From assembly GCA_002725445.1 (NCBI GenBank), contig PBPD01000059.1, forward strand, positions 1 through 33,370: DNA of 33,370 nt, given 5' to 3'. Source of the stretch: Rickettsiales bacterium. Lineage in GTDB: Bacteria; Pseudomonadota; Alphaproteobacteria; Rickettsiales; UBA3002. Position numbers and translations under genes: made by a program. Below are positions 7,736-15,601 of this stretch, piece after piece; position 1 is the stretch's first letter, and each line of letters opens with the position of its first letter. Below the pieces are notes generated by a model, which did no database searches, had not been told where the DNA came from, and saw only the letters and a program-made list of their open reading frames with translations.

Positions 7736-8677
7736 CTATGCAGCGATATCGGTAGCGTTCTTGGCACGCCAATGCGCCAAATATTGCGGTACAATCATAT
7801 CCACCGTTTGCGGCACGATGCCAAGCGCATCAAGACCCGGATATTCACCGCTAACCACATTGTCATATTTCAGCAGGCGTACCTGATCGGCGGTTAATGG
7901 CGGGTTTGGCAGCAGGCTGGTAAAACGCCCGATAAGTGATGCAGCGGGAAATGGAATATGCACCAGCAGGCGGTTACGCTTGGTAACACGCAAAATATAT
8001 TCCATCAATTCCTCGAAACGGTACACATCAGGCCCGCCAAGTTCATAAATGCCTTTAGCGGCGGGATCTTGCAGTGTGGCAGTGATCGCATGCGCTACAT
8101 CATCCACATATACAGGCTGGAACTTGGTTTTGCCGTCGCCGATTAATGGCAGGGCAGGGCTCAGTATGGCCATGCGTGCAAATTTGTTGAAGAATTCGTC
8201 TTCCGCACCAAAAATGATGCTTGGGCGCATAATAATTGCATCGGGATACATGCTTAGCACGGCATCTTCGCCGAGGCGTTTGCTGCGTGCGTAACGCGAA
8301 GGTAATGCGTGGTCGATGCCCAAAGCAGACACTTGCACAAACCGTTTTACGCCAGCCTCTTTGGCTGATTCAGCCAGTTGCTTGGCACCTTCGGCCTGTA
8401 CATTCTGGAAGGTCTGACGACCTGACTCCGCCAGCACGCCCACCAAATTGACGACGGCATAGGAGCCTTTGAGCTTCTTGCGTAATGTGTCAGGTTTTGT
8501 AATGTCGGCATAGTCTGGCACAATCTGGCCTACATCACCGGCTGGGCGTAAAAACTCTGCCTGCGACGGATGGCGGGTTAACACGCGCACCGTATAACCA
8601 GCATCAGCCAGCGCATGCACCACATAGCGCCCTAAAAAACCTGAGCCACCAACAACACTAACAATATGATTACGCAT
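7736..8677 (-). CDS. NAD(P)H-binding protein of the complex I NDUFA9 subunit family
   Basis: This 313-residue atypical short-chain dehydrogenase belongs to the group that includes mitochondrial complex I subunit NDUFA9 and its alphaproteobacterial homologues. The nucleotide-binding motif GGSGFLG is at 10-16. The acidic stretch DYADITKPDTLRKKLKG is typical. S117 and the YARSK motif (Y129, K133) retain the SDR catalytic pattern. IIMRPSIIFGAEDEFFNKF is a family signature. In mitochondria this subunit binds NADPH and helps complex I assembly or stability; in bacteria the role is less clear. AGGGGAG a few nt upstream on the minus strand supports the ATG at 8677. It is the first gene of the minus-strand operon and diverges from the glycosyltransferase at 8792. 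Confidence 0.9.
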   Translation of the reverse strand: MRNHIVSVVGGSGFLGRYVVHALADAGYTVRVLTRHPSQAEFLRPAGDVGQIVPDYADITKPDTLRKKLKGSYAVVNLVGVLAESGRQTFQNVQAEGAKQLAESAKEAGVKRFVQVSALGIDHALPSRYARSKRLGEDAVLSMYPDAIIMRPSIIFGAEDEFFNKFARMAILSPALPLIGDGKTKFQPVYVDDVAHAITATLQDPAAKGIYELGGPDVYRFEELMEYILRVTKRNRLLVHIPFPAASLIGRFTSLLPNPPLTADQVRLLKYDNVVSGEYPGLDALGIVPQTVDMIVPQYLAHWRAKNATDIAA

Positions 8678-8791
8678 AACACTCCCCTTACTTTGTGTTT
8701 CACGGTTTAGCCCATGGGAAACAGCAAGGCAAGTGACAACAATGTATTGATACTGGACAGGGGGGCAAAATTTCTATAGTTGCAAGCGGTA

Positions 8792-10945
8792 ATGAGTAAT
8801 CTCGCACATAAATTAAAAGCCGTTTTGTTCTATGCTAAAACCGCGCTGAAAGTGCACGGTATTGGCAAAATTGGCCGTATGGCGATGCGCATTATCGAAG
8901 CGCACGGCGTAATAGGCGGACTGGTTTATCTTAAGAACAAAGCCTCTTACATGATGCCGATTGTATCGTCGCACCACGGGGCGGCGGAGGAAAAGAAGGT
9001 TTTTCCGCATTATTTACCAGTGGATGTCATCGTATGTGTGCATAACGCGCTGGAAGATGTGCAACGCTGCCTTTCGTCGGTGGTGCGCCACAGTTTGCCA
9101 CCTTACCGTATTATTATTGTTGATGACGGCAGTGATGCCCCCACGCGCGACTATCTAAAGCGCTTTGCCGAAACACAAGGCGCAGAGCTGGTTCGCCATG
9201 AAGAGGCGAAAGGCTACACGCTGGCGGCGAACGCAGGCCTGCGTGCGAGCGATGCGGAATGGTCGATTCTCCTTAATAGCGACACAATCGTTACCCCTTA
9301 CTGGCTGGAACGTATGGTCGCATGTGGCCAAAGCCATGGCCAGATTGGCTTGGTGGGGCCATTGTCCAACACTGCGTCGTGGCAATCTGTGCCACAGGTG
9401 ATGGACGGTGATGACTGGGCCGAAAATCCACTACCTGAAGGTATAAGCGTAGCCGAATGGGGGCAGGTGATTGCGGGCGGTTCTGCGCGCGCTTATCCGC
9501 GTGTTGGGTTCCTCAACGGATTCTGCCTGATGATTAAAAAAGCCGTGCGCGAAGATCTGGGCTTGTTCGATGAAGAAACTTTTGCAGCGGGCTACGGTGA
9601 AGAGAATGACTATTGCTTGCGCGCCCGTAAAAAGGGCTGGGAACTTGCGGTAGCCGACGATACCTATATTTACCACGCGCAGTCCAAGAGCTATTCGCAT
9701 GAGCGCCGCCAGAAATTATGTGAGCGCGCCGACAAGGCTTTGCGAGAGAAACATTCTGAGGCTGCCATTCTGAGCGCATTAGAGATTACCAAGTCCAGCG
9801 AAGTTCTGGAAGGAGCGCGGGCACGCATCAGCTATTACCTTGAGCGTGAGCAATTGCGGGCAGATGTGCGCCGTCGCTATGAGGGCAAGCGTGTTCTGTT
9901 TATTTTGCCTGTGGCAGACCCGGGCGGTGGTGCCAAAGTGGTGTTTCAGGAAGCCTATGCCCTGCGCAATATGGGGGTGAATGTAGAAGTGGTTAACTTC
10001 AAGCATCATCAGGAAAGCTTCGAGAAAAGCTACAAAGGCTATCAGATTCCGGTGCATTTCATTGATTCGCCGACCTTACTGGCACAAGTGGCCAGCGAAG
10101 CCGATGCCGTTATTGCTACATTGTTCAGCTCGGTGTTTTGGATTCGCGACTATTTGCTACCGCATGCGCCGCATGTAAAAGTGGGCTATTACGTGCAGGA
10201 TTACGAGCCTTATTTCTTCCCGGAAGACAGTGACGAATATAAAGAAGCAAAAGACAGCTACACCGCGCTGGATAACATGCAGATTGTGACCAAAAGCCAG
10301 TGGAATAAGCAGGAGCTGGCGGAAAAAGAGCAGGTGAACGCGTATGTGATTGGGCCTAGCTACGACTGGTATCATTATTATCCGGTGCGTATGCGTCCGC
10401 CCGGTGCTGGCATCGTGCGCATTTGCGCCATGATTCGTCCGTCCACCCCGCGTCGTGCGCCCGAGCTGACCATTCGTGTGCTGGCGCGATTGAAGAAGAC
10501 ATTTGGCGATCGCGTGGTGATTACTATTTTCGGGGCTGACGAGAATGATCCATTCTTCAAAGAAAAGGCAGAAAGTTTCTCGTATATCAATGCAGGTGTT
10601 GTTGCCAGCAAAGACATGCCCGCATTGTTGAACTCCAATGATATTTTCCTCGACCTGTCGACTTATCAGGCGATGGGGCTGACAGCTCTGGAAGCTATGG
10701 CGTGCCGTCTGGCTGTTGTGGTGCCGGAAGAAGGCGGCGCAAAAGAGTTTGTCCTGCAGGAAGATACCGGTCTGGTGGTCGACTCCGCGGATGAAAATGC
10801 TTGCTACGAAGCCGCTGCACGTCTGGTGGAGGACAATGAGCTGCGCGAGCGCGTGGCCTCGGCTGGTTTGATGAAAGCGGCTGGCTTCTATCCTGAAAAA
10901 CCCGCCTGCCACATGCTTGAAGCTTTGTTTGGGGAGGAGCTGTAA
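8792..10945 (+). CDS. Two-domain glycosyltransferase (GT2 followed by GT4-like)
   Basis: This 717-residue protein appears to carry two sugar-transfer modules. An N-terminal stretch of about 75 residues is unassigned. The GT2 module runs from VDVIVCVHNALEDVQRCLSS (about 77), with IIIVDDGSD at 107-115, the metal-binding LNSDT at 161-165 and GYGEENDYCLRA near 267. From about residue 365 a second Rossmann fold begins (RVLFILPVADPGGGAKVV). It ends with a GT-B donor-site region around STYQAMGLTALEAMA and GGAKEFV. Fusions of this kind assemble cell-surface glycans such as O-antigen or capsule. ATG 8792 is used; an in-frame TTG at 8780 is possible. TATAGT at 8775-8780 could be a -10 box, giving a very short leader. 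The next gene overlaps by 1 nt. The exact sugar is not predictable. Confidence 0.85.
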   Translation: MSNLAHKLKAVLFYAKTALKVHGIGKIGRMAMRIIEAHGVIGGLVYLKNKASYMMPIVSSHHGAAEEKKVFPHYLPVDVIVCVHNALEDVQRCLSSVVRHSLPPYRIIIVDDGSDAPTRDYLKRFAETQGAELVRHEEAKGYTLAANAGLRASDAEWSILLNSDTIVTPYWLERMVACGQSHGQIGLVGPLSNTASWQSVPQVMDGDDWAENPLPEGISVAEWGQVIAGGSARAYPRVGFLNGFCLMIKKAVREDLGLFDEETFAAGYGEENDYCLRARKKGWELAVADDTYIYHAQSKSYSHERRQKLCERADKALREKHSEAAILSALEITKSSEVLEGARARISYYLEREQLRADVRRRYEGKRVLFILPVADPGGGAKVVFQEAYALRNMGVNVEVVNFKHHQESFEKSYKGYQIPVHFIDSPTLLAQVASEADAVIATLFSSVFWIRDYLLPHAPHVKVGYYVQDYEPYFFPEDSDEYKEAKDSYTALDNMQIVTKSQWNKQELAEKEQVNAYVIGPSYDWYHYYPVRMRPPGAGIVRICAMIRPSTPRRAPELTIRVLARLKKTFGDRVVITIFGADENDPFFKEKAESFSYINAGVVASKDMPALLNSNDIFLDLSTYQAMGLTALEAMACRLAVVVPEEGGAKEFVLQEDTGLVVDSADENACYEAAARLVEDNELRERVASAGLMKAAGFYPEKPACHMLEALFGEEL

Positions 10946-12000
10946 TGCAGCACATCCACGTGATTAGGGAACGCGATGCCATGGGGCATTTGCACAGTTG
11001 TAGCTATATTCGTTTGCAACAACCGCTAACGCACCCAACTCTTGCACAAGACGTGTCAGTCACGTTTGAAGATGAGCAAGAGCCAGACACGATCGATGCA
11101 GCCATCATTGAACGGTTGGTGTTCGAGCAAAAATTCGGCATGCAGGATGCGCTGACCATGCTCGCGCATTTTGAAAAACGCGACGTGCCTATCATCTACA
11201 CCATCGATGATAACTTGCTCGACCTTAATCGTGATCCGGGCATCTGGCATTTTCCAACCGAGGAACAGCGTGCCGTGCTGCGTCTATTTGCGACGCGTGC
11301 ATCTGGTATTATCGTGTCTACCGATGAGCTGGCAGACCGCCTCAGTGGGCTGAATAATAATATTGTGGTGGTGCCCAACCAAATTGATGAGCGCCACTTC
11401 ACCCAGCCACCTGCGCGTCAGGCGGGCGACAAGGTGGAAATCGGCTATATGGGCAGCGCGACCCACCTGCAGGATGTGTTGATGATTCTTCAGCCATTGC
11501 GCGAGTTTTTGTACGATAACCGCGACACAGTAGAGCTGGAGCTGGTGGGGGTTGCCAGTGCAAACCACATTCAGGGCATGTTTGGCGATTTGCCCGTGAA
11601 ACATACGCTGGTGCCTAAGGCCTATGCGCCTTATCCGAAATTTGCAGGCTGGATGCTGGAAAATGTGCAATGGGACTTTGCCATCGCCCCGTTGGCGCGC
11701 AATAGTTTCAGCGATTGCAAGTCCGATCTGAAAATTCTGGATTATGGTATTCTCGGCATTCCGGGCATTTTCAGCGATGTGCCAAGCTATCACAGCACCA
11801 TCCGTCATGGTGAAAACGGCATGTTATCTGCCAATGAACCGCAAGCATGGCGCGATACGCTGCAAACCCTCACCGACGATGCGTGCTTGCGTGCCAAACT
11901 CTCCGATGCCATTAGCGACGAAGTATGGAGCAACCGCACATTGGCGCAGCAAGCAAAGCGCTGGGTGGAAGCGGTTGAGACCATAATCAAAGCGGCATAA
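10945..12000 (+). CDS. Glycosyltransferase, GT4-like family
   Basis: This 351-residue protein starts within TAATG, sharing one base with the stop of the preceding glycosyltransferase, and has a strong GGGGAGGA at 10931-10938. It is therefore translationally coupled. The N-terminal half contains VPIIYTIDDNLLDL, a motif common in GT-B enzymes of surface polysaccharide clusters, and ASGIIVSTDELADRL. The C-terminal half has IGYMGSATHLQD, the acceptor/donor region FAIAPLARNSFSDCKSDLKILDYG and HGENGML. The F-x-D-C-K-S-D-L-K pattern is typical of this group. It probably adds a sugar to the same glycan as its neighbour. No export or polymerase genes are in the window. Confidence 0.85.
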   Translation: MQHIHVIRERDAMGHLHSCSYIRLQQPLTHPTLAQDVSVTFEDEQEPDTIDAAIIERLVFEQKFGMQDALTMLAHFEKRDVPIIYTIDDNLLDLNRDPGIWHFPTEEQRAVLRLFATRASGIIVSTDELADRLSGLNNNIVVVPNQIDERHFTQPPARQAGDKVEIGYMGSATHLQDVLMILQPLREFLYDNRDTVELELVGVASANHIQGMFGDLPVKHTLVPKAYAPYPKFAGWMLENVQWDFAIAPLARNSFSDCKSDLKILDYGILGIPGIFSDVPSYHSTIRHGENGMLSANEPQAWRDTLQTLTDDACLRAKLSDAISDEVWSNRTLAQQAKRWVEAVETIIKAA

Positions 12001-12031
12001 TCTTTTTGCGCTTTTTTGCGCTAACTCTACG

Positions 12032-12059
12032 TTGACAAAAGCTGTGGAGCATGTATAAA
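12032..12059 (+). promoter_or_regulatory. Sigma70-type promoter for tRNA-Leu
   Basis: A perfect -35 TTGACA (12032-12037) and TATAAA (12054-12059) are separated by 16 nt. This places transcription start near 12066, about 12 nt before the mature tRNA. Two T-runs followed by GCGCT (12003-12022) lie just upstream and may act as an A/T-rich upstream element. Confidence 0.65.
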
Positions 12060-12077
12060 GAGCGCCTCTTTTCGCGT

Positions 12078-12164
12078 GCCCAGGTGGCGGAATTGGTAGA
12101 CGCGCTAGCTTCAGGTGCTAGTTCTCTTCGGGGAGTGGAGGTTCAAGTCCTCTCCTGGGCACCA
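12078..12164 (+). tRNA. tRNA-Leu, anticodon CAG
   Basis: The sequence folds as a class II tRNA with a long variable arm. The acceptor stem GCCCAGG (12078-12084) pairs with CCTGGGC (12154-12160). The D-arm contains TGGTAGA. The anticodon stem CTAGC/GCTAG encloses loop TTCAGGT with anticodon CAG at 12112-12114, decoding CUG. The T-arm contains GGTTCAAGTCC. The 3' ACCA (12161-12164) is encoded in the DNA. No hairpin terminator is visible; a T7 run follows about 23 nt later. Confidence 0.97.
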
Positions 12165-12203
12165 TTCAAATTCATCAAACTGTCACATTTTTTTCGGCTG
12201 ATA

Positions 12204-12219
12204 GGGCTATATATAGCCC
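12204..12219. repeat. Perfect 16-bp palindrome upstream of a small unknown gene
   Basis: GGGCTATATATAGCCC is fully self-complementary. It lies 26 nt before the ATG at 12245 and may contain the -10 region or bind a dimeric regulator. Its core GCTATATATAG is identical to the core of the palindrome at 2927-2948, which also precedes an unrecognised gene. Confidence 0.5.
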
Positions 12220-12244
12220 GTCATTATTAGCGTGAGTGTGCCCC

Positions 12245-12694
12245 ATGATTTCTGAAGATGTTTTGCAGCAAGCGCGTGCTGAAGGCGCGCGTATTCAACA
12301 AGCCAGCGCGCAAAGCAATGGCTATAACATTGTCTATATTGGCTGGTCGGGCTGTTCCTCAACCCCCACGCATTTGGTGGCGCAATCATTAGCGCAACAA
12401 TTTGGCACAGGACTGGCTTTTGTGAATTACGAAGAGTCGGTGTTGGGCTGGCCGCGTGGCAGCATGCCGTTGCCCGAACTGCCAGGTCGTGAGCTGCATA
12501 TTGACCCGCGTCGCGTAGGATTGGACGGGCCAGGGCCGTATATCGCAATGGTAGATGATAGAGGTCGCGTGGTGCTATCGAATGTGCGCATTGAGGAAGC
12601 AGAAGAGCGCATTGCTGAAGTGATCGAGCGGCGTGGCGCATCTTTGCAGAATGAGGAGATGATGCCGCAACAAGCAGAGCGTGGGCGTGGATAA
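12245..12694 (+). CDS. Small protein of unknown function
   Basis: I do not recognise this 149-residue protein. It has no signal peptide and no membrane segment. A hydrophobic strand followed by a Ser/Cys/Thr-rich loop (YNIVYIGWSGCSSTPTHLVA) lies at about 27-46, then FVNYEESVLGWPRGS and ELHIDPRRVGLDGPGPYIA. The C-terminus is a charged helix (RIEEAEERIAEVIERRG). The alternation of strand and helix suggests a small alpha/beta fold, but no catalytic signature is evident. ATG 12245 is preferred over the in-frame GTG at 12236; GTGAG lies about 9 nt before the ATG. Its 3' end overlaps the next gene by 14 nt, so the two are probably translated together. Confidence 0.6.
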   Translation: MISEDVLQQARAEGARIQQASAQSNGYNIVYIGWSGCSSTPTHLVAQSLAQQFGTGLAFVNYEESVLGWPRGSMPLPELPGRELHIDPRRVGLDGPGPYIAMVDDRGRVVLSNVRIEEAEERIAEVIERRGASLQNEEMMPQQAERGRG

Positions 12695-13529
12695 TACATC
12701 GCATGCAGCGGCTTCGCATGACCATTCGCAGCATCTGAACCCTTATCTGATTGGCGGAACAGCGGCGGCGAGTGGCGTAATGCTCGCGCCCTATGTGCTG
12801 CCATTTTTCAATATTGGAAATTTTCATCTAACGGGTGCATGGGCGCATATTCTGGAAGGTTCCAGTTATTTTGCCGAGGCTGGTTCGGCCTATTATGGTA
12901 CCGGCGTAGCAGGGGCGCTGATGGAAGGGCTTGCCGCTGTGCCGCTATTGGGGCAAGCGCTCACCTCGAGTGCTATCATTACCTTGCCGGGCATCGGCGT
13001 AGGCGTGGCTGCGGGTGTGCTTGCGAGTGTGACAGCGGTTGCAGGGTTGGCAATTGGCGGCACCTTATTGGCCAATTGGATGGAAAAGCGAGAAGATGAC
13101 ACTGATAAGATAAAATGGAGCAAGGTGGTGCGTTATGGCGCATTGGCCAGTAGCGCGCTCATTGCTATGCCACATATTCTGGGGGCACTGAGCCTCGGCA
13201 TTACGGCCATTGCCTTTGCTATGGGCGGAAATGCCGTGCTGGGTGGCACTATTTCGTTTCTGCAAGGCACGCTTGGTGCACCAGTTATGGAGCATGGCGC
13301 CGCTACCGGGTTGGCAGCAATGCTGGTGCCGCACCTTGCAACATGCGGGAGTATTGTCGCATCGTTTTTGGGCGGGCTTTTCTGGGAAGAGACGCTTAAA
13401 CGCCCCAAAGAAAGCGGGCAGGCTGTGGATATGGAAAGTGCGCCCCCCAAAGGTGAAGTGTCTGCCTGCCATGCGCAGCATCATGGGCGGGCGGTGACAT
13501 CCCATTCGCAGGCAATGGCCTGCGTTTAG
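12681..13529 (+). CDS. Multi-pass membrane protein with His-rich ends, unknown function
   Basis: I do not recognise this 282-residue protein. Its N-terminus has four histidines in 18 residues (H8, H13, H15, H18). Its C-terminus is again His/Cys-rich (ACHAQHHGRAVTSHSQ). Between them, long Ala/Gly-rich hydrophobic stretches at about 22-45, 98-132, 150-192 and 205-235 suggest four or more membrane spans. The only strongly charged loop is WMEKREDDTDKIKWSK (near 133-148). His-tailed membrane proteins often handle transition metals, but this is an inference and no known transporter motif is present. No ATG start is available; GTG 12681 is used and GTG 12687 is equally possible. It overlaps the preceding gene by 14 nt and the converging DUF3095 gene by 4 nt. 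Confidence 0.6.
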   Translation: MGVDNTSHAAASHDHSQHLNPYLIGGTAAASGVMLAPYVLPFFNIGNFHLTGAWAHILEGSSYFAEAGSAYYGTGVAGALMEGLAAVPLLGQALTSSAIITLPGIGVGVAAGVLASVTAVAGLAIGGTLLANWMEKREDDTDKIKWSKVVRYGALASSALIAMPHILGALSLGITAIAFAMGGNAVLGGTISFLQGTLGAPVMEHGAATGLAAMLVPHLATCGSIVASFLGGLFWEETLKRPKESGQAVDMESAPPKGEVSACHAQHHGRAVTSHSQAMACV

Positions 13530-14731
13530 GCTGCGTGTGCTGCCAGCTGTTGTTTCAGCTGCGTGGCGGCCAATGCATAGCCGCCGTTATTACCATCAAT
13601 AAAATGAATGTGCCCGTCGGAGGCGGTTGAGGTGACCAAACAGGTCATCAGCGCGCTGTCGGCCTGATGCATGCCATAGACAATGTGTCCGCGTGCATGC
13701 AGGTCTGCCAGATATTCCTCGATTTGCTGTAATTGCTCAGGCGTGCAGTCCAACACCATACGTAACATATCATCGAATTTACGGAAATCGGAATTGGTCA
13801 GCATATCCTTGCGGTATTGCACCACGTCGAAATTTCCGAGTTTGCCGTTGGTAAGATGAAGCACGTGGAACAGTGTGATCATGCCAATATGCCCCAGCAG
13901 TTGCTTCACAATATTGCCACGCTGCCAGACCATGCGGGCATTGCGCAATGCATGCCAGCCCGGCCATTGATAGCGCAAATGCGTTAGTGGTATGGCAGGT
14001 GTGCCATCATGCCCGATAATGTCTGCCATACGCTGGTTGATCTCGGAGTAAAGATTGTCGGCCCCGTCATTGAGCACCAGCACCAAAAGGCTGAGCATGC
14101 TGCCATGCGAGGTTTTGATAGGGTGCCACCGACAGGATAAACCGTCAAGATCAGGCTCCTCCGTCCCGTCATTCGCTTCAACTACATAGCCTTCATGCTT
14201 CACCAGATCGTCGGCGAGCCCTAAGCCGCCCCCGCGAAACATGGCCATTTCACAGCCTGTTTCCATGCGGTGTTTGGCCACACGCACCTGTTTGCCGCGC
14301 GCATAGACCTCGCTGATGGGCACATTGCCCACACGTAGTGACAGCCCATGCATACGCTGCGCAAATGTCTGCACGGCCAATAATTGGGCGATAACAGCAT
14401 CCACATAGGTTGGCGGCACGAGAAGGGTTGCGCCATCGCCACCAAACACATAGGGCAAGCGAATGCCCTTGCAGGTGTTCTGTGCTGCCGTAATGCAAGC
14501 CGCACCCACCATGTTTACCTGCTTGTAGCGTCCTTGCTGGATTGCTTTGGTTGAGCCAGCGACATCGGTTAGCAGTATATGCCAGTCATCTGGTGCAGCG
14601 ACATAATGGTCAGGCTTGCAGGCATCTGCAAAACGCGTGAATGGGGCAAGGTCTTCATAAAACCGGTTGAGCTGAGATGCAGACGGAGTAGAGGCAGGAG
14701 GGGTGGAAATAGGAGGATTAGAGGCAGGCAT
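13526..14731 (-). CDS. DUF3095 family protein, nucleotide-cyclase-like
   Basis: The 401-residue protein matches DUF3095, a family without an assigned function. After a Pro/Ser/Thr-rich start, residues 50-66 read WHILLTDVAGSTKAIQQ and residues 93-106 read PYVFGGDGATLLVP. These resemble the two metal-binding segments of class III nucleotide cyclases and GGDEF-like folds, with D56 and D99 as candidate ligands. Residues 180 onward include VEANDGTEEPDLDGLSCRW and SHGSMLSLLVLVL, typical of the family. The C-terminus contains CLVTSTASDGHIHFIDG. Activity is not established. ATG at 14731 is chosen; it lies inside the end of the upstream metallopeptidase-like gene (14-nt overlap), which implies translational coupling. 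Confidence 0.78.
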   Translation of the reverse strand: MPASNPPISTPPASTPSASQLNRFYEDLAPFTRFADACKPDHYVAAPDDWHILLTDVAGSTKAIQQGRYKQVNMVGAACITAAQNTCKGIRLPYVFGGDGATLLVPPTYVDAVIAQLLAVQTFAQRMHGLSLRVGNVPISEVYARGKQVRVAKHRMETGCEMAMFRGGGLGLADDLVKHEGYVVEANDGTEEPDLDGLSCRWHPIKTSHGSMLSLLVLVLNDGADNLYSEINQRMADIIGHDGTPAIPLTHLRYQWPGWHALRNARMVWQRGNIVKQLLGHIGMITLFHVLHLTNGKLGNFDVVQYRKDMLTNSDFRKFDDMLRMVLDCTPEQLQQIEEYLADLHARGHIVYGMHQADSALMTCLVTSTASDGHIHFIDGNNGGYALAATQLKQQLAAHAA

Positions 14732-15509
14732 CAGCACCAAGCAGTTGTTTGCATTTGGTGTTCAGAATCATGATCTTGGTAGCGACCTCACGGTCTTGCG
14801 ATTTGGATATATATTCGTTCAGTGCGGTAGGGTTGAGCAGGATATAGCTGAACAGCTCGGCGCGTTCTTCGTGCGGGAAGCTGCGCGCATAACCATTAAT
14901 GAAGCCCACACCGCCACTGCCAAAGCGGGTTTCGCCGGCTTTTTTGCCGTAACTGTTGTTGTAACCGGAAAAATGCTTATCCCACGTATTGTCGTTTTGT
15001 GAGTTGTTTTGCAGCTCAATCAGATGGTAAAGCTCGTGAAGCGAAGTGTAGGGTAGGCGTTGGCTGACTGCATTTTTGCCGGTGGCCAGCATCAACAGCT
15101 TGAGTGGTGGTACCGGAATACCGCCAATATCGCGCCCATTTGCCTGTGCGTTATTGCATAATAGCACATAGTCTAATTCGATGTTTTCCCACGCTTGTGC
15201 AGACAGTCGCGAAAACGCCATTTCTATTTGTTTCATGGCGGGTGCGATGGTGGCATTTTTGCTACCGCCACACATATATTTGCCGCTGCCCAGACTGGTG
15301 TCTTTCTCTACATAGGCCACATTGATCGCGCGCTTTCTCAGGGCGGGAGAGGGGCTGGCTAATTTCAGGTTTGGGACATAGAGTGCCTTGGCGGCTTGCT
15401 TCTCGGCGGCGGTCTGTTCAGCCGCTATTGCTCCGCCTGCATGAAGGCACAGTGCCCCGACAAAAGCTGTCAAAATAACTTTGTGTGATTTAATTGTGCT
15501 AAATATCAA
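14718..15509 (-). CDS. Secreted gluzincin-like zinc metallopeptidase (putative)
   Basis: This 263-residue protein begins with a signal peptide (hydrophobic core about residues 9-27, likely cleavage after AIAA at 30). H158-E-L-Y-H162 is a HExxH zinc-binding motif. Downstream, FINGYARSFPHEERAELFSYIL supplies E218 as a candidate third ligand, the gluzincin arrangement seen in several putative zinc-binding peptidase families. Cysteines at 80, 118 and near the C-terminus could form disulfides in the periplasm. No ATG is available: the frame is closed by a stop 27 nt upstream and TTG at 15509 is the only usual start, with no clear Shine-Dalgarno. It is followed by the overlapping DUF3095 gene. The substrate is unknown. 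Confidence 0.65.
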   Translation of the reverse strand: MIFSTIKSHKVILTAFVGALCLHAGGAIAAEQTAAEKQAAKALYVPNLKLASPSPALRKRAINVAYVEKDTSLGSGKYMCGGSKNATIAPAMKQIEMAFSRLSAQAWENIELDYVLLCNNAQANGRDIGGIPVPPLKLLMLATGKNAVSQRLPYTSLHELYHLIELQNNSQNDNTWDKHFSGYNNSYGKKAGETRFGSGGVGFINGYARSFPHEERAELFSYILLNPTALNEYISKSQDREVATKIMILNTKCKQLLGADACL

Positions 15510-15601
15510 TGTGTTGCAGAAAAATGGCCAAGGTTAATATTACTGTCACAATAATAACGTAAACTGGTGAATGGTAAACCAAAAAACGAGATGCCAGCTA
15601 G

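Noticed and set aside
12078..12240. tRNA-Leu as an integration site for a genomic island
   Set aside because: No integrase and no second copy of the tRNA 3' end were found within the window. Base composition downstream looks like the surroundings.
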